Below are positions 27,243 through 37,400 of a DNA stretch of 64,000 nucleotides, piece by piece (positions within the stretch are counted from its first letter, which is position 1; each line of letters opens with the position of its first letter). This stretch comes from Todiramphus chloris collaris (taxonomy: Eukaryota > Chordata > Aves > Coraciiformes > Alcedinidae). The notes under the pieces are model-generated. The model saw only the letters and a list, made by a program, of their open reading frames with translations, had not been told where the DNA came from and searched no databases. The stretch covers positions 2,592,431-2,656,430 of the forward strand of contig JANVCC010000261.1 in assembly GCA_025345505.1 (NCBI GenBank), written 5' to 3'. The position numbers and the translations under genes are program-made.

Positions 27243-27610
27243 GGGTTTTAGGGATCGCCAGCAACAGAGACAGTCGTGTGGCTTGAATTCACAATACGGT
27301 GCCTTTAAAAAGGGAAAAGGGCTCTGCTGCAGCTCTCCGAGTGACACACCTAGGGCAGAAAGTGCATGAGAGAGAAGGAATTACAAAAACCAAAACCGGG
27401 CAGGGGGTGGAGAGAGCAGGGCAGAGGAAATGAGCGCAGGAAAGTTGTGGAAGAGCCACCTGTCCCCAGTTCGTGCCGTGGGTAGTGAGACAATCTGAAG
27501 TCCTGTGAGACATCACAAGGAGGCTGGACAGAAAGCTCTCTCTAGGCTGGAGTCACCCAAGAAGAGCAGAAGGCTGTGAGAAGAACACGGGAGGGGACAG
27601 AGGGTTGGCT

Positions 27611-28594
27611 TTACGAGGTGGTTCTGCAATCCATCAGTTTGCGAAAGCTCCTCCGGAAACTGTCATCCAGGAAGGCATACAGGAAAGGGTTGAAGCAGCT
27701 GTTGGCGTAACTCAAGCTAGTGATGAAGTAGGAAATCCCAATGATGAGTGGTGTTTCTGGGATGTCTGTGGTGAGGGCCACCACCGTGCTGAGGTGATAG
27801 GGTGTCCAGCAGAACAGGCACACAGCCAGGATGACCACCACCATCAGCGTCACCTTTTTTTTGGCTTTGTCCAGGGCTTTTGCATTGCAGTGGAGGTGCA
27901 CGCGTCTCAGTCGGCACAGCATGGTGGTGTAGAGGATGCAGATGGTGGACACTGGGATGGCAAAGCCTAAAATAAGGGTGTAGATCCGACTGCCTTTCCA
28001 CCACACGCTCTCAGGGTGGGGGAACACAAAGACACACTGGGAGCGCCCCTGTTCCTTGTGTATCTTGGCAAAGACAGTGAAGGGCAGGATGATGACCGTG
28101 ACAAATGACCAGACACAGAGGCTCACAATCTTGGCTGCTCGGTACGTGCGGTAGGACATCTTCCTAGACTTGGTGGTAGCCACCACAACCAGGTAGCGAT
28201 CAATGCTCATGACTGTGAGGAAGTAGATGCTGGAAAAGGTGTTGTACTGGTCTATGGAGATGATGAGCTTGCACATGAGCTCTCCAAAGGGCCACTGCAG
28301 GAGCAGGTAGTCAGCAATGTTGATGGGTAGCACCAAGGTAAAGAGCTCATCAGCAATGGCCAGGTTGAGGATGAAGATGTTGGTGACTGTTTTCATCTTC
28401 GGGGCTCTGAGGATCACATAGATGACGGCGGTGTTGCCTGTCAGCCCCACAGCACAGATGACTGAGTAGATCACAGGCACTGTGACGTAGAAGCTGGGGG
28501 TCAGGGGGGAAGTAGACATATTCAGACCCCCATCCCCTCTCTCGGTGCAGTCTGCACATGAGGACTCGGTCTCAGGGAGGGAGGAGTTCTCCAT
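27611..28594 (-). CDS. NPBWR1: Neuropeptide B/W receptor 1 (class-A GPCR), intact single exon
   Basis: This is a plasma-membrane receptor for neuropeptides B and W. The mammalian family couples to Gi/o and acts in brain circuits for feeding, stress and pain. The 327-residue protein (human NPBWR1 is 328) has N-glycosylation sequons at N3 and N25 and seven hydrophobic segments starting near residues 37, 72, 105, 153, 203, 248 and 284. Visible landmarks are N54 (1.50), D82 (2.50), the C108-C187 disulfide pair, D115 (3.32), the DRY motif at 132-134, W162, P214, the CWTP motif at 262-265 and NPFLY at 302-306. Stretches such as ADELFTLVLPINIAD, IDQYNTFSS and the EQGR-QC loop match NPBWR1 better than NPBWR2. 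The chosen ATG has a strong Kozak context (gccATGg); the only in-frame start upstream is a GTG. No frameshift or stop interrupts it. Orthology (1 versus 2) is inferred from sequence alone, because no flanking gene is visible. Confidence 0.95.
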   Translation of the reverse strand: MENSSLPETESSCADCTERGDGGLNMSTSPLTPSFYVTVPVIYSVICAVGLTGNTAVIYVILRAPKMKTVTNIFILNLAIADELFTLVLPINIADYLLLQWPFGELMCKLIISIDQYNTFSSIYFLTVMSIDRYLVVVATTKSRKMSYRTYRAAKIVSLCVWSFVTVIILPFTVFAKIHKEQGRSQCVFVFPHPESVWWKGSRIYTLILGFAIPVSTICILYTTMLCRLRRVHLHCNAKALDKAKKKVTLMVVVILAVCLFCWTPYHLSTVVALTTDIPETPLIIGISYFITSLSYANSCFNPFLYAFLDDSFRRSFRKLMDCRTTS

Positions 28595-28664
28595 GGCCAC
28601 AGAAGAGGGTGGCTGATGGGGATGACTTGGAAGTGGGGCAACGAAGGTGAGACCCCTGCTCTTC

Positions 28665-28688
28665 TTAAGTGTGTCTTCTGCAGCCCAT
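28665..28688 (-). other. Seven-codon upstream ORF in the probable NPBWR1 leader
   Basis: An ATG at 28,686-28,688 opens a seven-codon frame ending in TAA at 28,665-28,667, 70 bases before the receptor ATG. A second, minimal uORF (ATG directly followed by TGA) lies at 28,704-28,709. No other ATG occurs between them and the receptor start. Both would be in the mRNA only if the leader is unspliced and extends this far. Such uORFs commonly lower translation of the main frame. Confidence 0.4.
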
Positions 28689-29223
28689 CCAGCCCCCAAG
28701 GTCTCACATATGCTGCCCAGTGCCACCCTGCGAGGAGCAAGAGAAGATCATCGAGGGCTCAGCCGGTGGTGAAAGGTCCCACCATCCCCCCAGAGTGGGG
28801 ACAGCCCCTCCCTGGCTGCCCCTTCCCCCCTCCTGCACTCACGGGAGCCGTGCCGGGTCAGCGCTTATCCTTGGCCCTCTCAAAGCGACCCCCCAAGTGA
28901 CACTGCTGGCATGGGAACCCCACCGTCCGACCCGGGGGGGCAGGGGGGGACTCCTGCCCGGGTGTCTTTGGGATGCTCCCTAAAAAGCAAAGCACCCCCG
29001 TCCTTCCCGAGGGGGCCGAGCGGTTTGGAAGGGCAGGGAGCTGCACTGACCTCTGCCGGGGGGCGATGCGGGTCCCGGGCCGGCGCAGGCGGGAGCTGCC
29101 GGAGCCGCTGCTTCGCTGGATGCTCAGAGTTCGGTGAGCGCCCGTCTCGATCTGGGAAGCAACAAACGGTTAACGGGAACAGAGAGAGGACGGCTGAAAA
29201 GGCGGGAGGAGCTGGAAAGAGAT

Positions 29224-29244
29224 TTGTGCAATGACCTGATGTCA
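29224..29244. promoter_or_regulatory. C/EBP-like and CRE-like sites
   Basis: TTGTGCAAT at 29,224-29,232 is close to a C/EBP consensus. TGATGTCA at 29,237-29,244 is a CRE/ATF variant (TGACATCA on the other strand). They sit 4 bp apart, about 640 bp upstream of the NPBWR1 ATG inside the CpG-rich block, an arrangement suited to cAMP-responsive control. Short motifs occur by chance, so this is only a candidate. Confidence 0.35.
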
Positions 29245-29336
29245 CAGCTCCTCCCGACGGCGACGAGGAATCGGGAGAAATCCCAGCTCCAGGTGACAGC
29301 TGCTTGTCCTGCGGGCTCCCAGAGCTCAGCATCCCT

Positions 29337-29361
29337 CCCCCCGACCCCGACCCCGACCCCG
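29337..29361 (-). repeat. (GGGGTC)n hexamer array, G-quadruplex motif
   Basis: On the plus strand this is a CCCCGA hexamer repeated three times plus flanking C-runs. On the minus (NPBWR1 sense) strand it gives four G-tracts of at least four Gs separated by two-base TC loops, the standard pattern for a stable G-quadruplex. It lies about 745 bp upstream of the NPBWR1 ATG. Confidence 0.75.
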
Positions 29362-29490
29362 CTCCCGGGGCTTGTCCCGGTTGTCTCTCGGTGCTGCTGG
29401 GCATCCCGCCACGAAAAGGGGTTTTTCAGGGGCTGTGGGGATGCAGCTGGAGTGGGAGGGATGCCCGAGAGCATCCCACGAAGGGTGGGC

Positions 29491-31270
29491 TTGAATACAA
29501 CCCCGGGAGGCAAGTTGGTTTAGGTGGTCGTTCAGAGGTCCTGATTATCCTGGGTTTCCAACAAGCACACGGAGTAAAATCTCTCCCCCTTCACTTTCAT
29601 TTGTTTTCCTTCTCAAATGAGATGGAATTCTGGGGGTTTGTAGTACACCTGACAAAATTTTGCATCTCTCAAGCCAGATGTGTAAACAACTTCTCTTGTG
29701 GTGTTACCAGAAGTACTGACTACATACATTAACGACACTAATTACTAATAAATTACTAATAATCTAACACACGCATCTTTTGGCAAATAACTTGGCAAAG
29801 CTATTCAGTATCTCTAAGCTAACACCACGGAGTGAGTGGTAAACAGAGTCTGGCTCTGGTTGTCCCCTCGTCTGATACATAATTACATAGATTAGCAGGA
29901 TATCACAAACATGAAAAAGCAAGCAGATAAATTAGCGAGTAAACAGATAAAAAAGCACAAGCAGAGTAGCTTTACTTCACTGTGGTTGTCTTTCTAATGT
30001 TCTGTCTTATTTTATTCTATTCTGCTAACTACAAAATATAGCAAATAATTCTTCACCATACAGGCTACTCTGTCTGCTCTGTAATTCTTGACTGGCCTTA
30101 TGCAAAGATTATTGAGAAGGAAAGGTGTTTACAGTCCTGTTTGCTCCCATGAGAATGACATCAGTACCATGCTGCAGGATTATCATGGAATTTTGATCCC
30201 TTTTCTGTGTGCTTTATAGTTTCACAAGCCAAGCAATGAAAACGTCACCTTTGCTACGAAGTTCATTAGGAGACAGCATTTGAGTCAGGTGTTCTGGCCC
30301 AAAGACTTAGGCACAGTTGTTCCCAAGTTTGAAAATTTCGAAGCTCTGAAAATTTTCTCTAAAAAGTATATTTTTAATTTTGGATGTACTCAAAACTCCT
30401 GGTGACTGTATTTTCATTTGCTCTTCTATTTCCAGTGATTTAATGCAGATAGTACCACATGCTCCCTCTTCCCCTTTTTACCTACCCAAGTAATCTTGAG
30501 TAGAAAATACAAATGTAACCATGATTAAACTAATTAATCTATTTTTCATTGTGTTCACATACGGTAGCCTAGAGAAGCTTTGTGACCTTCCTCTGGAACC
30601 CTACTGAAACAGGAATTGCTACTGAAGTCTATCAAAGCCTTTCATAATATTTCAGCTTTAAGATCAGCCATGTCATAGTTTAAAAAAAAAAAAATAAAAA
30701 ATTAGTACAATTCAGTTTCTGGTATGCTAAACAGGCAGAAATATTTTCATGTAGACATGTTGTTGGAGAACCTCAGCCACAGTGTGTGCTTAGTGCAGTA
30801 ATATAGTAGATAACCTAAATAAATAAAATCTTTGACCCTCTCTTCATAAACACTGGGGAAGGCCCGTGGCCACTGCAAAAGGCAGGTCATGCCTGCAGAA
30901 ATGGCAAAAAAGACAATCCAAGGATCTCCAGAGCGCTCTGTCACACCTCAGTTCCTGGGAAGATTGTGGGGGAAAACCTCCACATTCACCAAGGGCAAAT
31001 TTAATTTTCTAAAATATATATTTCAAATTAATTTCTATCCTACATCCAAAAGCTGTCAAGGTCATTTCTGTATTTACTAGTAATGCTTGTTATAAAATTT
31101 GACAGCTCAAAAGGGGGATATAACCCTGTAGCATAATATGAGACTTTATGGGTATGATGGGTCTTCCTACTTTTTTGGTTAGTCTAACTGAAGAAATGTG
31201 AGACATTTAATTCACTACCTGGTGTTAAAAAAAGAAAATGAAAACAAAATCAAACACAAAAACCCAAAAA
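29491..31270. other. Intergenic upstream of NPBWR1, no gene seen
   Basis: Composition drops sharply back to AT-rich beyond the CpG block. No exon or repeat is recognised before the LTR at 31,271. Confidence 0.6.
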
Positions 31271-31740
31271 TGTCCTGGGTTGGGTTCATTATCACCAGCA
31301 GCTGCTGGACCAAGCAGTTGGGAGGAGCCACACTGGGATAAACAACCCACCCAGCCAATGGGACAGTCAATACCATCCTGATGTCATGGCCCTATATAAG
31401 GGGAGGGCTGGCCCATGATGGGGATGCCTGTCTTCAGCTTGTCCCAGGGTGTGGCTTCAGCTTGTGGGCAGAGCAGGGAAAGCAGTGTCTCGGGTACAGG
31501 TAGAGCCTTGTGGCTTCTAGCACTTGCTTTGCATATTGTTTCACTAGTATTATTGTTATTACTGGTCTTTTTTTCTCTCTTTTTGTGTTGTTTTATTAAA
31601 CTGTTCTTATCTCAACCCCTGGGGTCTCACCTTGTTTTTTTTCTCTCTTCTAATTCTGCCCATCCCACAGGATGGGGTGTGTAGGAAGCGGTGGGGAAGC
31701 AGCTGTTTGTTTAGCTGCTGGCAGAGGTTAAACCACAACA
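31271..31740 (+). mobile_element. Solo LTR of an avian endogenous retrovirus, family 1, copy B
   Basis: The termini are TGTCCTGG and CACAACA, about 470 bp apart, and the element aligns along its length with the LTR at 1,494. It keeps a recognisable TATA box (ctatataag near 31,391) and an ATTAAA polyadenylation signal near 31,596, so it is better preserved than copy A. No internal viral sequence is joined to it, and no clear 5-bp target duplication is seen. The 89-codon frame inside it is not a gene. Confidence 0.88.
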
Positions 31741-34334
31741 CCCCACCAAAAAATCCTGTTGGCATTAAACCTGTGTTAGGGATGCACATCACATTGTGCA
31801 GGGAGAAGCAGTTCTAGGCATTAAAAAGTAGGTGCCAGAGCCCTTCTTTCAACAGTGGGAACACTGATAGCACTAATTAAAGATATATTAAAAATGCTCT
31901 TTTCTGTAGTATGTAATATGGAAGTTACCAGTTATTGAGCTGTAGAAACTCAGAAAGACAGGATTCATTGGTGAGACTAGGACCTTCTTCTCTGTTTACT
32001 TTGCAGCACTCCTTGGATCTCTTAATTGGTTTCTTCTGTGCTTTGCTGTGTGGTTACAGGTAAGCTTCAAGGGAGGGTGCCTGTGTTGCTGGATAAATCA
32101 GTCCTGCTCTCAAAATGTCGTGTACCAACAGAATTTGGCTCATTCCTTGGTTCATCCATTGCCAAGCTACACCATGGAGAAGGAAGAATCTGTAGGCTTT
32201 GGCTGTGGCTTATTTAAAAGCTCCATGTGCTTCAACTGCTCTCTCAAAGGCAACTACTCCTCCTCATCTTCCCATCCTGTCTTTTCTTAAGTGTCCATAT
32301 CTCTTCATGGCAGCACTGCAGCTGTGGGTGCTGTCCCACCATGCCTCTGAGCTTACCAGGATTGTAGCCCAGTAGCTGCATGTGCTTGGGGAATTTCTCC
32401 ATAATGGTGCTTTTTAGTCACCTCCTCACTTACATGTGAGTGCTGGAGGTGACCTTAGCTAAATGTGTGCAGAAAGCTTTGTCATGCTGCTTGTGCCATG
32501 GTGTCTGTCCCCCTCATCTTCCCTTCAGCTGTACCATTGGCTGACTGAACCAGGAACCTTCTCAGAAAAGATTCCCTAACTCTAGCAAGAACTTCATTCC
32601 ATGGAGTGAGTATCCTGGGTTTTGACTCTGCAGGGGTAAAATGCAATTTTAATAGGAATGTGACCAGCAGGAGAAATCTGCTGGTTTCTTCCCTCCTGGC
32701 AGTTGAAAAGAGAGATTTTTAGCCTAGTAAATCTCTGATATTTTTATGTGAACTGCTGTCGTTACTCAGAGAATTGTAGCCATCTGTACAGCACGCAGAT
32801 AAACAGCTTACCTCTGCAATCAGGTGTTTGTTGCTGTTATTGCCATAGTGTTTGGAGCCATCAAAAGCTATCAAGTCTCATGGATGAACATCAGAGTATT
32901 TTTCTTTTCCTCCCTTTTATAACATCTGTTTCTCAGAAAGCTAATCAAAGATATAAAGGGTTTGGGAGGAAGATGAAGGGAAATGCAGAGAAATGCAGCA
33001 ACTTGCCTTAGGAGAGCACTCTAGTGAAAAAAAATGTGGAATAGAGGATTTTGCGGTACTTCAGGGTTGTTGCAGCTCCCTCCCCCCTCCATAAAAAAGA
33101 AATTCAATCTCCAAACCAAACAAAAAGATCCTGTGTTCTTTCTTTTCATACTTGTGATGCAGAGGTCTTCAGCTTTGTTTCATACGAGGCTGAGAGAGGA
33201 ATGTCAGGAAAATAAAACACAAAGCAGACTTTAATTCCAGCATATTTGATCTTTATTGCTGACTCCTATAAACTCAGAAATGCTGTACTTTGGTTCCTGT
33301 GTGGGTGTGTCCAGGTGATAGCATGCATCTCAGTGTTTCTTCCAGCATCTTCCTTTCTGCTGAAAGCAAAATAAAATAAGTAGTGTTGGGAATAACCCCT
33401 GTAGGGTGAGACTTTGAGGATGTGGAAGTCTGGACTAAGAACCACATCAGCTCCTCAAGGAGCCATTAAAACCTGTAGGCCAAATTCAGCTCTTGGTCAA
33501 TGAAGTATGACCCCATTATGGCTGGTGGAGCTGTGCCTGCTGACAAACAGTTGTACCAGCCAGTCATTAGGCATGCTAACACCATATGCTCGTGCCCTGA
33601 GAAGACACTCATTTGTAATCATTATCTGTGCACACAGTATCTCTGGCTGTGTTTTCTTCTGAATCCTTCAAATAGCTCATGCTGTCCAAGTTAAGGAAAG
33701 AGAAAATCAGGTTTTTTTTTTCCTTTGAGCAGTATAAATCATGATTGCTTCTTTGTTAATCATTATCTGGTGACCTAGATGAGTAACAAAGGAATAAGTG
33801 ACTTCATGAATTGCCAGTAAGAACTGAGGTTTCTTCATAATGAGCCTACAAGTTCTGTGCTTTCTCCATTTAATTCATGTCTGAAGTTTAGAACGTATCA
33901 CTGCCTCCTGTGGGCCAAACCCAGGGGAGAGACATCCCTTTCCTGGTTAACTGAATAAGTCTTGAAGAACCTCAGACATCTCAAGTGGGGAGAAAAAAAA
34001 AGCCTCAAAACTTCTCTTTGCAGGGGTGCCTCATCAATCAGCACAGAAGGGAGCCCAGCAATGGGGCCAGGGTCTAACTTCTGAAGAAAGCAAATGCACA
34101 TTTTCCACCTTTGGGACCAACCCATTTGCTGATACCCATTGTTGTGCACATCCTGCACAGATGTGGAGTGCAAAAGATACTCAGGTGAGAGGATCCTGCC
34201 TTCTAGAGAAGGAAGATGTTGGATTAAGAGATCTATTTATTAGGTGCAAAGGAATAAACTTGCCGGCGTGCCAGGTGACATCAAGACTGGCCCATCCTGT
34301 ACCAACCTTCACAAATATTTGTATAAATTCTTTC
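31741..34334. other. Intergenic, no gene seen
   Basis: Unique AT-rich sequence. The modest frames at 32.0-33.2 kb lack start context, splice pattern or motifs. Confidence 0.6.
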
Positions 34335-34480
34335 AAAAAACATCCAGTGATGGCAAAGCCACAGTGTCCCCTGATCATTTGCCACAGGCAATTTGTTCTT
34401 CAAACCCAAACTTTTTGCTATAATTTTAAATCCTGTGGTTGTTTTCCTGCCCCAGATGGAAGCTGAGAATGGAACATTGT
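34335..34480 (-). mobile_element. Possible very old CR1/L3-like fragment
   Basis: 'catccagtgatggcaaagcc' and 'ttgctataattttaaatcct' resemble antisense CR1/L3 motifs (catccagggatgg and tgtaatttaaaccca). Agreement is partial, and the region may be ordinary unique sequence. Confidence 0.35.
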
Positions 34481-37400
34481 TTTTACCCCCCCTACCCTCT
34501 GAGTTCTTATGTCTGGGTGCTGTAGTGTCTCTTCTCTTGACTGACACACAGAGTTCTTAGTCTTTCCTTTGGAGTTATCTGTTCTAGATCAGAGAAGAGT
34601 GGATATTTCCATTCAGCCTGTGGCTTTTGTGTCGTGTCTTCTCTTCTCGTAGGTTTTTCTGTATTTATTACGTGCCGTACCTTTGATACACGCAGGTAAG
34701 AGTTGATGTCACAAAACAAAGCTCTACATCTGTAAAAGAAGCCGGTGGCAAAGCTGCAGGTTGTTGTGATTTAGATCAGGCTTGGCAGGAAAACAGCCCT
34801 GCAAGGTACAGCTTGGGAAGGTGCTACAGGAGGACACGTGAACGGTGCCTTTTGCACTGCGTCACTCAACAAGAAATCAATTGTGTCTGTCATATCTTAC
34901 TGGTTTCAATTCAGCATCACCCTGGGGAGAAAAGCCTGTGTCCCACTAAGCAAACTAATCTCTCAGCTGCAGTCTGTGTGAGCAGCTCAGTTCTGGCACT
35001 GCAATGGTGTGAATAAGTGTTAGGTCGTGGTGTGCAGGAGGGGCATCCAGGTGGGCAGCAGCTGAACCATGCAGGCTTTAGAATCTATTTCGAAACTGGT
35101 TCAAAACATTATATTTTTATTTATTTTATTCCTGTTTCTAACCCTAGCATCTATAGAGCCCAAATCTTCGTGGATGTTCTGATCTTTATTGTAGTTTGAT
35201 GTCTGGTTCTGATGGAAAGACAAAGTATGTAGATACCTTCTTGTTTGTAGGACAAGCACAGCAAATTAGGGCCTAAATCAGTTAAATATGTGTCTCTTAT
35301 CTGTCTGTCCTGTGAATAGTGCCTGTGGGTTGTTTGCTGTCAAACCTGGTGTATGTGGGTAAGGAGTGGGATGAGCTTCCAGTGTTCCGTTTCTAAACTC
35401 TATCAATATGAGACTAGCTCACGGATGCAGAAATTTTGATATCCCAATCTTAAATAGAACTGGAAGACCTGATTCTGCCTCTTAATCCTTTACAAGCGAC
35501 CTTCTACTTCAATATGTTATATATTTCTGTTGGTGCATTATTTTTTACTGTACCATTTTACACTAGTTTGGCTCCTGTGAGGGACACCATAAGGACAGCT
35601 GTCCCTCACAGTAGTAACAGAAACCCTCCTGGCAGTGTAAATGTGCCTTTCACCTCCCTCCCAGGCAGTAACCACAAACCTTCAAGTGCAGGCACCCCTG
35701 TGCAAGCTCCAGAAAATGTGTTCAAATTTTTAGCTGTGCTGTGGTGAGAGCTCATGGTCAAGTTATAGTACTAATTCCTACTGGTTTGCTAAATGCGATG
35801 AAGGCTCCCTGGGTAAACTCTCTGAACAGTGAGAGAACATTTTTGTCCACTTTGAGGTTCCTCTTCTTATATCCTCTGTCTACCATGATGCAACCTTCCT
35901 CCTATCTGACAGAAATGTAGTCAAACTATTTTGCTTTTTCCTTCTTTCAGGCTTGTCATTGCATGTAAGCTCATGCTCTTAAGCTGTTTCTCATCTGCTG
36001 ATGGTTTGGTTAGCTCACTGGTAAAGCTGTCAATTATTTGATTAGAGGACTGGATTAGTATGCAATTGTCAGTTAAACTTCATAATTCTCTCAAGAGGAA
36101 TTTTACGACTGAGATGTGGAATCTATCTGCTAAAATTACCCTGAAAAGGTTATAAGCTTGTTAAGAGGAGATTCGTCAGCAATCGCTGAAGCGCAGTTCA
36201 TTAGTTGATAGCATACCAGATCTTGCTGAATATGGTATGAAAAAATTGCTGGGCATGGCAAATAGCAGTTGGGAAGGGGCAGCAGTTACAGCTAACACCA
36301 TGAGGAATGCCTGTGGGTAAGGGGGCAGTTACGTGAAAGATGGCCAGACTTCACAGCAAACCCAGGGGAGCTTATGGAGGAAGAATTTACATGACAAAAA
36401 GTGCCCAGAGAACCATGTCAGTGATATTGTGTGAGACAGACACTAATACTGAAGTGACAGTAGCAGAAATAATGCGTTTGGTACAAATATAGCAAAGGTG
36501 GGACTGATAAGGGGAAAAAGAAATTGGTCTGTGAGGAAAGGAAGACTAAGAAAAGGAGGGATCTGTTTGGATTAGGGAAGAACAAGCCTGGGGAAATAGT
36601 GTGGGGATGAAGGGGTTTGTCCCACATAAGCAAGCCTCTGCTCAGGCCACTCTGTAGCTAGGTCCAGGTTGGTTTTCACTTTTTTTTGATCAGTTCTAGG
36701 TCTATACCAAAGCTAGAAGTTGACTGTTTATCTCCAGTTCATCATCCAGAACAGTTGCATTCTCAGCTGCTGGACCAATGCAGCCCTGTGTGCATGGCAC
36801 TGTCTGTAGGTAAATTAGATTACATAACATGCATTGCTGCAATATTCCATTGTTCCCACTGTATGTAAACACAGCTAAATCCTGCCTCCAAACCATGGTG
36901 GTCTGAGGAATGATGCCCACCAGGAATGGTCCCTGGTCTCTTCTGAGCAGCGCTAGGGAATTGCTTGGGAAAAGTGTCTGGCCCAAGTGGGCACCACATC
37001 AAGAAAAGGTCACAATGAGACATCACATCAGGGACTACTTTAGAGTGAGGGGTAAAAAAGCAATATTGCTCGTGGAACTATGTTGCCTTGCAAAAGAGAA
37101 TCGGTTTTGGTGAGGACTGCTTGCCTGGGTACTGTTTAGCTTAGATGTGTGCAGCTGGGAAATGCCATAGTGAATGCTTAAAGAGGGCAGCTTGAGCACT
37201 GAAGAACCAGGCTGGTCACACTGGGGGAAGCAGTTGGAAGAAGTGGTCGGGAAGCGTCCTCATGCCTAAAGCTTCTGTTCACACTTTTTTGCTGCAAGTG
37301 AAGCAAGTTGTTGATCAGAAGGCAGGGGAGTTGCCAGAGGCTCAGAGTGGGAGGCAAGGAGGAGCATGACTGGGAAGGGAGGAGCATTCATTCCAGGTCC

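Larger units (their letters stand above)
28595..29490 (-). promoter_or_regulatory. NPBWR1: CpG-rich 5' flank, likely NPBWR1 promoter and 5'UTR
   Basis: About 0.9 kb directly upstream of the receptor ATG is strikingly GC- and CpG-rich compared with the AT-rich DNA around it; the densest part is 28,850-29,480. It contains GC-box-like tracts and no obvious TATA box, as expected for a CpG-island promoter. Several medium-length open frames on both strands are a by-product of the high GC content and show no family motif. The exact transcription start, and whether a 5' intron exists, cannot be decided here. A weak donor-like AG/GTCAGT lies on the minus strand near 29,050. Confidence 0.7.

Noticed and set aside
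28595..28726. Longer 371-residue version of the receptor starting further upstream
   Set aside because: The upstream start is GTG. The first in-frame ATG has a strong Kozak context and gives the length usual for the family.
28880..29732. Overlapping frames of 104-174 codons on both strands in the CpG block
   Set aside because: GC-rich DNA has few stop codons. The translations are low-complexity (Gly/Pro/Ser/Arg) with no family motif.
31415..31684. Hydrophobic 89-codon frame resembling a membrane peptide
   Set aside because: It lies wholly inside the family-1 LTR; the leucine/phenylalanine run comes from its T-rich R/U5 segment.
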